Source: Alteromonas marina (lineage in GTDB: Bacteria; Pseudomonadota; Gammaproteobacteria; Enterobacterales; Alteromonadaceae). Taken from it: a stretch of DNA of 64,000 bases. Under the pieces are notes generated by a model. The model was not told where the DNA came from. It did not search any database and worked only from the letters and a program-made list of their open reading frames with translations. Within the stretch, counting starts at the first letter, position 1. Each line of letters starts with the position of its first letter. The stretch covers positions 186,001-250,000 of the forward strand of contig NZ_JWLW01000017.1 in NCBI RefSeq assembly GCF_000808575.1, in the 5' to 3' direction. Below, one piece after another: positions 55,155 through 64,000 of this stretch. Both the position numbers and the translations under genes were made by a program.

Positions 55155-56177
55155 ATGTTGCAGCGCCTTTTTTCGGTACTTGATTTTGTAAAAGCGGGGT
55201 TAGTTAGTGCGGGTCTTGTTAACCAGAATCTGGCAAACGGACATTTCTTTCGCTATAGCTCAGCCGTTTTTATAGTTTTGGCATTAGTGGGATGCCAAAG
55301 TGCACCTACACAATCTGGTCGCTATACCCAAAAACAAGACTCAGCGCCTAAGCACGTTGCCAAGAAACCAGAAACACTTGATGCTGTACCAAAATACGAA
55401 GCCTACCGCATGTTTAACAGCAGGCCTTACAAGGTATTGGGCAAGCACTACACGCCAATGGATAGTGGTAAAGGCTATGAAGAGGTCGGCTATGCCAGTT
55501 GGTATGGCCAGAAGTTTCACGGTCACTTAACCTCAAATGGCGAAACTTACAATATGTTTGCCATGAGCGCGGCTCACAAAACATTGCCACTGCCCTCTTA
55601 CGTGCGTGTTACTAACTTGGAAAATAACAAACAAGCGATCGTCCGCGTTAACGACCGAGGCCCTTTTCACGATGATAGAATTATCGATTTGTCGTATGCA
55701 GCCGCAGTAAAACTAGGCTACCACAGCAAAGGCACAGCGCGAGTCAAACTTGAAGTTATCCACTTTGACGAACAAAACAATGTAACGGTGGGAAACAGTC
55801 CAACTGTTACTTACGATGAATACTTGGGTATTGCGGTAGTACCCGCACCGGCCTTGGCAGCAACTTCACCCACCCCGCCATTAGCCCCCTCTTCGAACAC
55901 CGCGGATACCAACTCAAGCAGCAGTGAGAAAAGTAGCAACGCGGTAAGTGATGCGATCTATATTCAAGTTGCTGCGCTTTCAAACGCCGAGAAGGCAAAA
56001 TCTATCTCTAACGTGCTATCGGCGTTATATCAAATTCCCGCTCACCTGCCAGTAGCAGATAACATTTATAAACTACAGCTTGGCCCTATCCACGATGAAG
56101 CTGTCGTCGCGGAGGTTCTTGAACAATTAAAGCAAAATGGCTATCCCAACGCTTACGCGATTACGCAGACCATGTAG
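55155..56177 (+). CDS. rlpA: Septal ring lytic transglycosylase RlpA
   Basis: The 340-residue lipoprotein has a lipobox L-V-G-C near 44-47 (after an unusually long N-region, so a later start may be used), the RlpA double-psi barrel with G-Y-A-S-W-Y-G near 112 and T-S-N-G-E-T-Y near 125, N-D-R-G-P-F near 160 with the catalytic Asp, a Pro/Ser-rich linker, and a C-terminal SPOR domain (about 262-338) that binds denuded glycan. Standard position after mrdB. Confidence 0.95.
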   Translation: MLQRLFSVLDFVKAGLVSAGLVNQNLANGHFFRYSSAVFIVLALVGCQSAPTQSGRYTQKQDSAPKHVAKKPETLDAVPKYEAYRMFNSRPYKVLGKHYTPMDSGKGYEEVGYASWYGQKFHGHLTSNGETYNMFAMSAAHKTLPLPSYVRVTNLENNKQAIVRVNDRGPFHDDRIIDLSYAAAVKLGYHSKGTARVKLEVIHFDEQNNVTVGNSPTVTYDEYLGIAVVPAPALAATSPTPPLAPSSNTADTNSSSSEKSSNAVSDAIYIQVAALSNAEKAKSISNVLSALYQIPAHLPVADNIYKLQLGPIHDEAVVAEVLEQLKQNGYPNAYAITQTM

Positions 56178-56495
56178 TTGGTTGGGTTGTCGCACGCTCA
56201 TAAAAACAACGACATTGTGGCAGCATTGTGTCATTCAGCAGGCAATATCACGGTTTCTTCGCCTAATACCTACAATCGCGTAAACTTTTTTGATAAAACC
56301 TAGTCTTATAAGCAGCCTTTCGTTAAGATCTCTCGTCACCTCAGCTAATATGTAGGTGAAACAACAGAATTCGGTTACGAACTGGACAAAAGCTAAAATT
56401 GGGTAGCCATATTTTGCGGTCATCGTTTCGCGGTCATCGCAACAATAGGGTAAGCTTTAACTCACACGGATAAAACGGTCAAAGAAATTAGAACC
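56178..56495. other. Intergenic region before dacA
   Basis: About 318 bp with no convincing gene. It presumably carries the dacA promoter; no strong terminator of rlpA was seen. Confidence 0.4.
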
Positions 56496-57680
56496 ATGCT
56501 CAGAATAATTCAACGCGCTAAACCGTCATTACTTTCATTTGCCTTTTTGGTGATAGGCACATTACTACACACAGCAAATGCTGCCGTAGTCACTCCGCCT
56601 GCTCCTTCAGTTGCCGCAGAAGGTTTTCTTCTAACCGACTTTGAAACGGGTCATGTCATTGCATCTAAAAATGCGGACATGCAGCTTGCTCCTGCGAGCT
56701 TAACGAAAATAATGACTATTTATGTTATTGGTAAAGAACTTCAAGCAGGCAACATTAGTCTTGACGATGAAGTCACCATTTCTGAGAATGCATGGGCGAA
56801 AAAATTCCCTGACTCGTCAAAAATGTTTATTGAAGTAGGTACACAAGTTTCAGTACGTGACTTACTACGTGGCATTGTTGTGCAGTCAGGTAACGACGCC
56901 TGTGTTGCTATGGCAGAACACGTAGCAGGTTCGGAATCTGCGTTCGCCAGCATGATGAATGCTCATTCAGCATCACTGGGCATGACAAGCTCACACTGGG
57001 TAAACGCTCACGGTCTTCACGACCCTGACCACTATACTACCCCTCGTGACATGGCGATTCTGTCTCGCGCGCTTATCGCAGAAACACCAGAAATGTACAA
57101 GATATATAGCGAGAAGGAATTCACCTACAACGGCATCAAGCAATACAACCGCAATAGCCTGTTGTGGGACAAAAGCTTAAACGTTGATGGCATTAAAACT
57201 GGCCACACGTCAGATGCGGGCTACAGCCTAATCACCTCTGCAGAGCAAGGCGGCATGCGTCTCATCTCTGTAGTTATGGGTACTGATAGCGAACGTGCAC
57301 GTAAAGTTGAAAACAAAAAGCTACTTAAGTATGGCTTCCGTTTTTACGAGACACTTACGCCATACCAAGCTGGTCATAGTTTCGTTGCTCACCGCATCTA
57401 TATGGGTGATAGAGAGACAGTAGACCTTGGAATTAATCAATCTACCCCCATTACTATTCCACGCGGTCAGGCGGCTAATTTAGAAGCTAACTTCGAACTT
57501 GATGACAAGCTTGAAGCACCACTTGCAAAAGGTCAGGTTGTTGGAAAACTTTATCTACAGCTAGACGGTGAAGATGTGGCAAGCTATCCCCTAGTTACCC
57601 TTCAAGAAGTCAAAGAGGGCAGCTTCTTTAATCGCATGAAAGACTACATTATGCTTCAGCTAGGATTTGACGACGAGTAA
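56496..57680 (+). CDS. dacA: D-alanyl-D-alanine carboxypeptidase (PBP5/6 type)
   Basis: The 394-residue protein trims pentapeptide stems. It has a signal peptide (cleavage near T-A-N-A-A), the three penicillin-binding motifs S-L-T-K near 68-71, S-G-N near 130 and K-T-G near 231, a C-terminal beta domain, and an amphipathic anchor helix at the end. Confidence 0.96.
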   Translation: MLRIIQRAKPSLLSFAFLVIGTLLHTANAAVVTPPAPSVAAEGFLLTDFETGHVIASKNADMQLAPASLTKIMTIYVIGKELQAGNISLDDEVTISENAWAKKFPDSSKMFIEVGTQVSVRDLLRGIVVQSGNDACVAMAEHVAGSESAFASMMNAHSASLGMTSSHWVNAHGLHDPDHYTTPRDMAILSRALIAETPEMYKIYSEKEFTYNGIKQYNRNSLLWDKSLNVDGIKTGHTSDAGYSLITSAEQGGMRLISVVMGTDSERARKVENKKLLKYGFRFYETLTPYQAGHSFVAHRIYMGDRETVDLGINQSTPITIPRGQAANLEANFELDDKLEAPLAKGQVVGKLYLQLDGEDVASYPLVTLQEVKEGSFFNRMKDYIMLQLGFDDE

Positions 57681-57718
57681 ACACCTTTACTGAATACGTT
57701 AAAAAGCTAGTTGTGAAG

Positions 57719-57751
57719 CGGCCAGATTTGTTACAATCTGGCCGTTTTTTT
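57719..57751 (+). terminator. Terminator after dacA
   Basis: CGGCCAGATT (57719-57728) pairs with AATCTGGCCG (57735-57744), followed by TTTTTTT. Confidence 0.92.
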
Positions 57752-57781
57752 ATATGATATTTTAAGTACCAAGGATATCGC

Positions 57782-58045
57782 ATGGATACCCGTTTCGACG
57801 AATTACTAGATTTTCCAACAAACCAAACGTTTAAAGTCATGGGCGTTGCTCATGAAGACCTACCTCAACAGGTAGTGAGCTGCCTTCAGCAACATGCGCC
57901 AGGCGATTACTCGCCTAACGTAAAACCAAGTAGTAAAGGTACTTACCACTCGGTTTCTATCAGTGTGCGTGTAACCAGTAAAGAGCACATGGAAACCATT
58001 TACACTGAACTTGCCAAATTAGAGCTGGTTAGGGTTGTACTTTAA
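57782..58045 (+). CDS. ybeD: DUF493 family protein YbeD
   Basis: The 87-residue ferredoxin-like ACT-fold protein has F-P-x-x-x-x-F-K-V-M-G near the N-terminus and [10 protein letters not shown] near 57. It is linked to lipB and is thought to be regulatory. ybeD-lipB-lipA follows the dacA terminator as its own unit. Confidence 0.93.
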   Translation: MDTRFDELLDFPTNQTFKVMGVAHEDLPQQVVSCLQQHAPGDYSPNVKPSSKGTYHSVSISVRVTSKEHMETIYTELAKLELVRVVL

Positions 58046-58717
58046 GTGAATGAGCAGTCGATAACGTCTGACGCGACCGGCGTTATAGTGCGTCAGTTAG
58101 GGCGTCAGCCGTATGAGCCTATCTTCGAGGCAATGAAGCGCTTTACCGATGAGCGCGACCAAAACACCCAAGATGAAATTTGGCTTGTTGAACACGATGC
58201 TGTCTTTACGCAAGGACAAGCAGGCAAAGCTGAACACATACTTATGCCTGGTGATATTCCTGTTGTTCAGGTTGACCGAGGCGGCCAAGTAACCTATCAC
58301 GGTCCAGGCCAACAAGTTATTTATCTGATGCTAAACATTAAGCGCAGAAAGCTAGGTGTTCGCCATTTAGTCACTGCTATGGAAGAAGCGGTGGTCGGAC
58401 TACTTGGAAAATACGGCGTAACCGCGTATCCAAAGCCCGATGCGCCTGGCGTATACGTCGATGAGAAGAAAGTTTGTTCATTAGGTTTAAGAATACGTAA
58501 TGGCTGCTCGTTTCATGGCTTAGCTTTAAATGTTAATATGGATCTATCACCGTTTCAGCGCATTAATCCTTGCGGTTATGCAGGTATGGAAATGATCGAT
58601 ACCGCGCGCCTCAATGGTCCGACTACGCTTGAAACCGCTGGTAATGAATTAACGCATTTGTTGCTAGAAGCGCTTTCCATTGCACAGCCAACATACAAAG
58701 AAGGTTTTGATGAGTAA
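58046..58717 (+). CDS. lipB: Octanoyl-[ACP]:protein octanoyltransferase
   Basis: The 223-residue enzyme moves octanoyl from ACP to lipoyl domains. [12 protein letters not shown] near 78-89 and the later [15 protein letters not shown] and I-N-P-C-G-Y-A-G (catalytic Cys and Lys) are intact. GTG 58046 immediately follows ybeD. It overlaps lipA by 8 bp. Confidence 0.96.
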   Translation: MNEQSITSDATGVIVRQLGRQPYEPIFEAMKRFTDERDQNTQDEIWLVEHDAVFTQGQAGKAEHILMPGDIPVVQVDRGGQVTYHGPGQQVIYLMLNIKRRKLGVRHLVTAMEEAVVGLLGKYGVTAYPKPDAPGVYVDEKKVCSLGLRIRNGCSFHGLALNVNMDLSPFQRINPCGYAGMEMIDTARLNGPTTLETAGNELTHLLLEALSIAQPTYKEGFDE

Positions 58718-59672
58718 TGCACGACCTCAAGCGGGGGTAAAACTCCGTGATGATGAAAAAGTAAAACACATTCCCGTCACTATTATTCCTACTGAAAAGG
58801 AAGAAATGCTGCGCAAGCCGGAGTGGATTAAAATCAAGCTTCCTCGTACTACCGAGAAAATTGATCACATCAAACAGACACTTCGCAAAAACAACCTTCA
58901 CTCTGTTTGTGAAGAAGCAAGCTGTCCTAACCTTGCCGAGTGTTTCAACCACGGTACAGCCACCTTTATGATTCTTGGTGATATTTGTACCCGTCGTTGT
59001 CCTTTCTGTGACGTAGCCCACGGTAAACCCCTTCCTCCTAATGCAGAAGAGCCTGAGAAGCTGGCTAAAACCATTGCAGAAATGAATTTGCGCTATGTGG
59101 TTATTACTTCTGTTGACCGCGATGACCTTCGCGACGGTGGCGCTCAGCATTTCGTAGATTGTATTAACGCCATTCGCGAACACAGTCCAACAACGACAAT
59201 CGAAGTATTAGTACCCGATTTTCGTGGACGTATGGATCGTGCACTTGAGATTTTCAAAAACGGCGTGCCTGATGTGTTCAACCACAACTTAGAGACGATC
59301 CCGCGTTTATACCGTGAATGTCGCCCTGGCGCGAATTACCAATGGTCGTTGGATTTGCTCAAGAAGTTTAAAGCGCAACACCCTGACGTGATGACCAAAT
59401 CTGGTCTGATGATGGGCATGGGCGAAGAGAACGAAGAAATTCAAGGCGTACTTGATGACCTACGCGCTCACAATGTGGACATGCTTACGCTGGGTCAATA
59501 CCTTCAGCCAAGCCGTCACCACTACCCGGTTAAGCGCTACGTACACCCTAAGGAATTCGACGCCCTAGGTGACTATGCAAAAGAAATTGGTTTCACGCAT
59601 GCAGCATGCGGCCCTATGGTGCGCTCTAGCTACCATGCAGACCAACAAGCAGCGGGTAAAGAAGTCAAGTAG
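58710..59672 (+). CDS. lipA: Lipoyl synthase
   Basis: The 320-residue radical SAM enzyme inserts two sulphurs into octanoyl groups. The auxiliary cluster [12 protein letters not shown] lies near 70-81 and the radical [11 protein letters not shown] near 96-103; the C-terminal R-S-S-Y is also conserved. ATG 58710 overlaps the lipB stop and has GAAGG upstream. Confidence 0.97.
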   Translation: MSNARPQAGVKLRDDEKVKHIPVTIIPTEKEEMLRKPEWIKIKLPRTTEKIDHIKQTLRKNNLHSVCEEASCPNLAECFNHGTATFMILGDICTRRCPFCDVAHGKPLPPNAEEPEKLAKTIAEMNLRYVVITSVDRDDLRDGGAQHFVDCINAIREHSPTTTIEVLVPDFRGRMDRALEIFKNGVPDVFNHNLETIPRLYRECRPGANYQWSLDLLKKFKAQHPDVMTKSGLMMGMGEENEEIQGVLDDLRAHNVDMLTLGQYLQPSRHHYPVKRYVHPKEFDALGDYAKEIGFTHAACGPMVRSSYHADQQAAGKEVK

Positions 59673-59729
59673 TACCGAACTTAAGCAAAAGGCTCAGCCT
59701 AGCGCTGATAAAAAGTTGATACAGAATAA

Positions 59730-59756
59730 AAGCGGTGATCTTCACCGCTTTTTTGT
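59730..59756 (+). terminator. Terminator after lipA
   Basis: AAGCGGTGA (59730-59738) pairs with TCACCGCTT (59742-59750), followed by TTTT. Confidence 0.88.
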
Positions 59757-59861
59757 GCCTTCGTATTTCAGGGTGACAAACCCGTGGGTATTGTTAGAAT
59801 GCCCGTCAATTACGCTATTCCCTTTTGAAAAGTATTCCCAAATTAAGGGTAAGGTCATTTC

Positions 59862-60869
59862 ATGCGCAAACATATATATATTGCCTATACAGGTGGAACT
59901 ATTGGTATGAAGCCGTCTAAGCAAGGCTACGTACCCGCTGCAGGCTTCTTGTCAGACACACTGAAAAAGATGCCGGAGTTTCACCGCTCTGAAATGCCCC
60001 TTTTTACCCTGCATGAATACGATAATCTTATCGATTCATCAGACATGGATCCGTCTGACTGGCAGCGTATTGCCGATGATATCGCCGACAACTACGACAA
60101 GTACGATGGCTTCATTATTTTGCACGGTACAGACACCATGGCATACACCGCCTCGGCGTTGAGTTTCATGCTTGAGGATTTGTCAAAACCTGTCATTGTA
60201 ACCGGTTCTCAAATTCCACTGGCAGAGCTTCGCTCAGATGGTCAAGTCAACCTTCTAAACGCGTTATACGTTGCCGCGAACTTTCCCATTGCCGAAGTTG
60301 GACTGTTCTTCAACAACAGACTACTTCGTGGCAACCGCAGCCGTAAAGTAGATGCAGATGGGTTCAGTGCCTTTGACTCCCCTAACTTTCCTCCACTGTT
60401 AGAAGCTGGCATTAACATTCGTCTGAAGGCCGGTGAATTAGCGAAGAGACCAAATAACACCTTAACGGTATCGAAAGTCAAAGCCCAACCGATCGGCATG
60501 GTTAGTTTGTATCCAGGTATTGCGCCAGAGGTCATTAAAAACACGCTACAGCAGCCGGTGAATGCACTGATTTTACTGAGCTATGGTGTGGGCAATGCAC
60601 CTCAGAACCCTGAGCTTATTGCACAGTTAAAATACGCAAAAGCCAGGGAAATTCCTGTTTTGAACTGTACCCAGTGTATGCGCGGTCGCGTAAACATGGG
60701 TGGATATGCCACTGGCCATGGTTTGCAAGAAGTAGGAGTTTTATCGGGTAGCGATATGACGCCCGAGGCTGCCCTCGCGAAACTGCACTACTTATTGAGT
60801 AAAGGGCTTCCTTTTGAGGAAATAAGCCATCTATTAACGCAAAACTTGCGTGGCGAATTAAGCGATTAA
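59862..60869 (+). CDS. ansA: Type I (cytoplasmic) L-asparaginase
   Basis: The 335-residue enzyme hydrolyses asparagine. The first catalytic block Y-T-G-G-T-I-G-M lies near 9-16, and the second H-G-T-D-T-M-A-Y-T-A-S-A near 88-99. The length, and the lack of a signal peptide, match AnsA rather than periplasmic AnsB. ATG 59862 has AAGGGTAAGGTCATTTC upstream. Confidence 0.96.
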   Translation: MRKHIYIAYTGGTIGMKPSKQGYVPAAGFLSDTLKKMPEFHRSEMPLFTLHEYDNLIDSSDMDPSDWQRIADDIADNYDKYDGFIILHGTDTMAYTASALSFMLEDLSKPVIVTGSQIPLAELRSDGQVNLLNALYVAANFPIAEVGLFFNNRLLRGNRSRKVDADGFSAFDSPNFPPLLEAGINIRLKAGELAKRPNNTLTVSKVKAQPIGMVSLYPGIAPEVIKNTLQQPVNALILLSYGVGNAPQNPELIAQLKYAKAREIPVLNCTQCMRGRVNMGGYATGHGLQEVGVLSGSDMTPEAALAKLHYLLSKGLPFEEISHLLTQNLRGELSD

Positions 60870-60910
60870 CAGCGTTACAAATAAAGTATTTAAGAAAAAG
60901 GTTTCAACAA

Positions 60911-61750
60911 GTGACAACAACATATTCGGGTATGCTAAAAAAAATGCGTACCACCGCTGATGAAAACAATACCGTGCACTACTCGCTTCCAATTGGTGAT
61001 GAGTTGGTAGATATCAATTCTCTTATCGGCAAGGAACTAACGGTAACCTATTCTGGTGAAATCAACTGTGTTCACTGCAACCGCAAAACCAAAAAAAGCT
61101 TCAACCAGGGATACTGCTACCCGTGTTTGATATCTCTGGCGCAATGCGATAGCTGCATCATTAAGCCAGAAAAGTGCCATTACCACGAGGGGACGTGCAG
61201 AGAGCCTCAGTGGGGCGAAGAACATTGTTTTAGCGAGCATTTTGTTTATTTGGCTAACACAGGTACGGTAAAAGTGGGCATCACTCGTCAAGTCACTGAA
61301 GGCGTGTCTACGCGATGGATGGATCAAGGGGCTACGCAAGCTACCGTAATGCTGCGAGTTCCTGACAGGCTTACCAGTGGTTTGGTTGAAACGTTATGCA
61401 AGGATCACATTGCAGATAAAACCAATTGGCGAACAATGTTAAAGGGCAAACCTGACGAGGTTGATTTAGAACAGGTCAAAACCGAATTAATGGGTAAAAT
61501 TGAAAGTGAGTTAGAAGCGCTGAAGCAAGAAAAAGGGCTTCAAGCAGTATCAGAAGTGACTACGCCTATCCATGATATTCATTACCCTGTTGAAGATTAT
61601 CCGGTAAAGATAAAATCTTTAAACTTAGATAAGACACCGTCATTTACTGGTGTATTGCAAGGTATCAAAGGGCAATACTGGATGCTAGATGGCGATCGCG
61701 TTATTAATATCAGGAAGTTCGCTGGTTATAATGTAGACCTATCTTTCTAG
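60911..61750 (+). CDS. DUF2797 family zinc-binding protein
   Basis: The 279-residue protein has an N-terminal C-V-H-C-N-R-K-T-K-K near 52 and further C-x-x-C pairs (C-Y-P-C-L, C-D-S-C) giving a zinc cluster, then Y-L-A-N-T-G-T-V-K-V-G-I-T-R near 117-130, which resembles a GIY-YIG-like core, and a Lys/Glu-rich region. DUF2797 function is unknown. GTG 60911 is the start; it follows ansA by 41 bp. Confidence 0.85.
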   Translation: MTTTYSGMLKKMRTTADENNTVHYSLPIGDELVDINSLIGKELTVTYSGEINCVHCNRKTKKSFNQGYCYPCLISLAQCDSCIIKPEKCHYHEGTCREPQWGEEHCFSEHFVYLANTGTVKVGITRQVTEGVSTRWMDQGATQATVMLRVPDRLTSGLVETLCKDHIADKTNWRTMLKGKPDEVDLEQVKTELMGKIESELEALKQEKGLQAVSEVTTPIHDIHYPVEDYPVKIKSLNLDKTPSFTGVLQGIKGQYWMLDGDRVINIRKFAGYNVDLSF

Positions 61751-61760
61751 GTTAAATGTT

Positions 61761-61798
61761 AGGGTCTTATTTTAGCTTACTTATAAAAATAAGACCCT
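61761..61798. terminator. Bidirectional terminator between DUF2797 and nitroreductase genes
   Basis: AGGGTCTTATTTT (61761-61773) pairs with AAAATAAGACCCT (61786-61798) between two convergent genes. Confidence 0.75.
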
Positions 61799-61850
61799 TG
61801 TTACCCGCCGCTAGCTATCTAATGCGGCAGTTTATTCGAATAGGTATCAA

Positions 61851-62402
61851 CTACTGCCAGAATTCAAAGTAGTCGTTACTATTTCTTTGCGGTTTAGGTG
61901 CAGGCTCAAACGCTGGTGTTCCTAAATATAAGAAACCTACCAGCTCGTCTTCTTCACTTAAACCTAATCCGTTTCTTACCGTTTCACAGTGTGCGTAACC
62001 ACCGGTGCGCCACATGCCGTTAAACCCTTGTGCTACTGCTGCCATTTGCATCGCCATTACGCCACAGCTTGCTGACGCTATCTGCTCAACACGCGGTACC
62101 TTTTCATGTTCCACATACTTTGCGATGGCTACGATAACCATAGGTGCGCGGTGAGGAAGCTGCACGGCACGTTCAATTTCTTTCTGCGACTTTTCATTTT
62201 CAATAGCGGATTGCTCATAGAGTGCACCTAGCTTATCCAGCCCTTTTCCTGTGCACACAATAAAACGCCACGGAGTAAGACAAGCATGGTCTGGGGCACG
62301 TAGTGCAGCCTGCATAATATTTTCTAAGGCATCACCACTAGGTGCTGGCGCTTCCAATCGAGGCTGAGAACTTCTGTTGAGTAACAATGTTAATGCGTCC
62401 AT
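61851..62402 (-). CDS. Nitroreductase family protein (YdjA-like)
   Basis: The 183-residue FMN-dependent oxidoreductase has R-S-S-Q-P-R near 10-15, A-A-L-R-A-P-D-H near 32-39, W-R-F-I-V near 45, S-C-G-V-M-A-M-Q-M-A near 112-121, G-M-W-R-T-G near 128-133 and L-G-T-P near 166. The physiological substrate is unknown. Confidence 0.9.
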   Translation of the reverse strand: MDALTLLLNRSSQPRLEAPAPSGDALENIMQAALRAPDHACLTPWRFIVCTGKGLDKLGALYEQSAIENEKSQKEIERAVQLPHRAPMVIVAIAKYVEHEKVPRVEQIASASCGVMAMQMAAVAQGFNGMWRTGGYAHCETVRNGLGLSEEDELVGFLYLGTPAFEPAPKPQRNSNDYFEFWQ

Positions 62403-62523
62403 TTACGTCCCTACTTTTTTTTTCGCGTTGCTGTTATCACGCTTCGATTTTCATAATCAAGATAAGCGTGCCAACAACAATGATTTACCTAAACTGAATG
62501 CTAGATCCTACGGTTCATAAACG

Positions 62524-62551
62524 AAAAAGACCAGAAAATTCCGGCCTTTTG
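62524..62551 (-). terminator. Terminator after the DoxX gene
   Basis: Imperfect hairpin AAAAGGCCGG/CTGGTCTTTTT read on the minus strand and followed by T's, about 20 bp past the DoxX stop. Confidence 0.6.
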
Positions 62552-62570
62552 TACAGCAAATGGAGCGTTC

Positions 62571-63182
62571 CTAGTTACTTTTAGAACCCATGGCTTTATT
62601 CACATAGTAATCGACACTAAAGAAGCGTCCACCACCATAGATAAACAAAACTAAAAGCATAATAAAATAGGTAGCAGCGAATTCGATGCCGTTGTTAAGT
62701 ACCACAAAGTTACCGCTGGAAGTAAGCCAGTCATAATGGCCATGCTCTTGTAACAATGATTTAGCCGCCGCCAGCTTTTCTGGCGCAGCCATTATGTTTT
62801 CATTCGTTAAGATTGTACCGTCGGCTAGCCATGAAGACGCATCAGCAATAGCAAGCCACCCATTCTTAGCGTGAACACTCACCATGGCGACTATCATGGT
62901 TACCATTAACGGAATACTCACCAAGCGCGTCAATGCACCCAATAACAATAGAACACCGCCCACGAGTTCTGCAGCTGTAGCTAAGAACGCCATTACCAAA
63001 GGCATTGGTAAACCAAGCCCATAATCATCGTTACCAAACCAATCTACAATACTGTCGAAACTGGATGCTTTATTCCAGCCAGCCTGTATCATCACTGGTG
63101 CTAAATACACGCGCAATAAAAGTAAAGGAATGCCATCTGCCACTTGCAGTCGGGCTACGATTTGTTGGTAAATGTGTGTCAT
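62571..63182 (-). CDS. DoxX family membrane protein
   Basis: The 203-residue protein has about four helices and the DoxX pattern: R-V-Y-L-A-P-V-M-I-Q-A-G-W-N-K near 24-38, A-E-L-V-G-G-V-L-L-L-L-G near 72-83 and V-S-V-H-A-K-N-G-W near 101-109. DoxX proteins are linked to redox or oxidative stress; the exact role here is unknown. Confidence 0.87.
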   Translation of the reverse strand: MTHIYQQIVARLQVADGIPLLLLRVYLAPVMIQAGWNKASSFDSIVDWFGNDDYGLGLPMPLVMAFLATAAELVGGVLLLLGALTRLVSIPLMVTMIVAMVSVHAKNGWLAIADASSWLADGTILTNENIMAAPEKLAAAKSLLQEHGHYDWLTSSGNFVVLNNGIEFAATYFIMLLVLFIYGGGRFFSVDYYVNKAMGSKSN

Positions 63183-63226
63183 TGTTTTGCCTACTTTGTG
63201 TGATTAAGAAATAAGAACGGCACTTT

Positions 63227-63418
63227 ATGAAAAAAATTTCATCGCGCGAAAATAAGCCCTCACCGTTTTTACGACTAATGAAAAAGGGTCATGGAAAAAC
63301 CGGCTATAAAGCAAAGAATGGAAAATTTCTTATGACGATGAGCGAGGATAATCACAAACGTATTGCCTCCCTCATTCAAAAGTGGCTGGAACAAGACGAA
63401 AAAAAGAACGCAGAATAA
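63227..63418 (+). CDS. Small basic protein, function unknown
   Basis: The 63-residue protein is strongly basic and hydrophilic (K-K-G-H-G-K-T-G-Y-K-A-K-N-G-K) with no membrane helix, suggesting nucleic-acid binding. It is divergent from the DoxX gene. The ribosome site is weak. No family is recognised. Confidence 0.5.
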   Translation: MKKISSRENKPSPFLRLMKKGHGKTGYKAKNGKFLMTMSEDNHKRIASLIQKWLEQDEKKNAE

Positions 63419-63580
63419 AAGTCATGGTAAGTCGTCGAAAACAAAGACACTCACAAAAAATTACAATTAAGTTCGCGATCTTACTCGATTTAGGTAACAT
63501 AATAGAATGCAGTACGTGAGTAAGGTATGCCTGATCTATCTTGCTCTGGTTAGTTAATTCAAAAAAAGGTAGTGATTAAA

Positions 63581-64000
63581 ATGGCAGCCAAAGGAAATTG
63601 GACTAAATCCTTGTTTATTGGCTTGTGGACGGTGCTTAACTTCACCCGCAAACTTTTCTTTAATTTGATATTCATTGTTATTTTTGTTGGATTGATTATC
63701 GCCATTGCTGGTCAGGATGACGACCCGCTAACGGTCAATAAGGACAGCGCGCTTTTCCTTACTTTGAACGGCAAACTCGTTATTGAAAAAGAAAGCATTG
63801 ATCCTTTTGAGCAATTTTTGCAGGAATCACTAGGTAGCGAGCCCGAAAACCCAGAAGTGCTTGTTCGCGACGTAGTTAAAGTGCTAGAGAATGCCAAAAA
63901 AGATCGACGTATAAAAGCCCTTGTTCTGGATCTACACGGGTTAACAGGCGGCGGTTTAGATAAATTGCGTAATGTGGCCAACGCTATCGACACATTCAAA
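63581..64000 (+). CDS. sppA: Signal peptide peptidase SppA (5' part)
   Basis: ATG 63581 starts a frame running off the window end (140 codons seen). It has a basic N-terminus, one membrane helix (about 22-42), then the SppA-like segment L-V-I-E-K-E-S-I-D-P-F near 67-77, L-V-R-D-V-V-K-V-L-E-N-A-K-K-D and I-K-A-L-V-L-D-L-H-G-L-T-G-G-G. This is the N-terminal half of protease IV, which degrades cleaved signal peptides in the inner membrane. The catalytic Ser and Lys lie beyond the window. Confidence 0.9.
   Translation, partial: MAAKGNWTKSLFIGLWTVLNFTRKLFFNLIFIVIFVGLIIAIAGQDDDPLTVNKDSALFLTLNGKLVIEKESIDPFEQFLQESLGSEPENPEVLVRDVVKVLENAKKDRRIKALVLDLHGLTGGGLDKLRNVANAIDTFK

Noticed and set aside
56235-56423. 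Minus-strand 62-codon frame between rlpA and dacA
   Set aside because: No start signal and no recognisable features; likely chance.

Overview
This window looks like chromosomal DNA of a marine gammaproteobacterium of the Alteromonas type. That is an inference from gene order and protein style: glmM-tpiA-secG-tRNA-Leu, ftsH-folP-glmM, leuS-lptE-holA-nadD-rsfS-rlmH-mrdA-mrdB-rlpA-dacA-ybeD-lipB-lipA, and putP beside proBA. No 16S rRNA gene is present to confirm it. There are two parts: an accessory region at about 1-14,250 and an ordinary housekeeping region from about 14,300 to the end.

The accessory region holds many short, unrelated genes. Nearly all are on the minus strand: small membrane proteins, a tautomerase, DUF998, DUF1444, GNAT, PhzF, zinc-ribbon and MBOAT-like proteins. 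Two palindromic sites of about 107 bp, at 10182-10288 and 13487-13592, have the layout of integron attC sites, so at least part of the region reads as a gene-cassette array. No integron integrase lies inside the window. The array carries a ccdAB toxin-antitoxin pair on the opposite strand with its own promoter, and a two-gene ATPase plus DUF4435 operon (11229-13461) that matches the architecture of the PARIS (AriA/AriB) anti-phage system. A REP-associated (Y1/HUH) transposase at 8240-9217 sits among about 13 copies of a short repeat with core GCCTGTCTT. Gene ends, partial gene copies and one attC-like site break exactly at these repeats. They also cut up three degenerate copies of an unrecognised small acidic, glycine-rich protein. 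Several genes here are broken: a MAPEG gene with an in-frame amber stop, a 3'-truncated MBOAT-like paralogue, and the tail of a membrane protein.

From 14.3 kb on the genes are typical and intact. They comprise DUF1244, pnp, an HNH endonuclease, mscS, putP-proB-proA, a eukaryotic-type topoisomerase IB, a HAD phosphatase, an SDR with DUF2878, a phosphatase/lipid-kinase fusion followed by glutamate dehydrogenase, hemerythrin and Pmp3 proteins, an EAL phosphodiesterase, secG/tpiA/glmM/folP/ftsH/rlmE, yhbY, an SDR, a Lon-like protease next to an IS3-like remnant, an exported SRPBCC protein, then the long leuS-to-lipA cluster (leucyl-tRNA charging, outer-membrane LPS assembly, DNA polymerase III delta, NAD synthesis, ribosome silencing and modification, cell elongation and lipoate synthesis). 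The window ends with ansA, DUF2797, a nitroreductase, DoxX and the start of sppA. Rho-independent terminators separate most transcription units.
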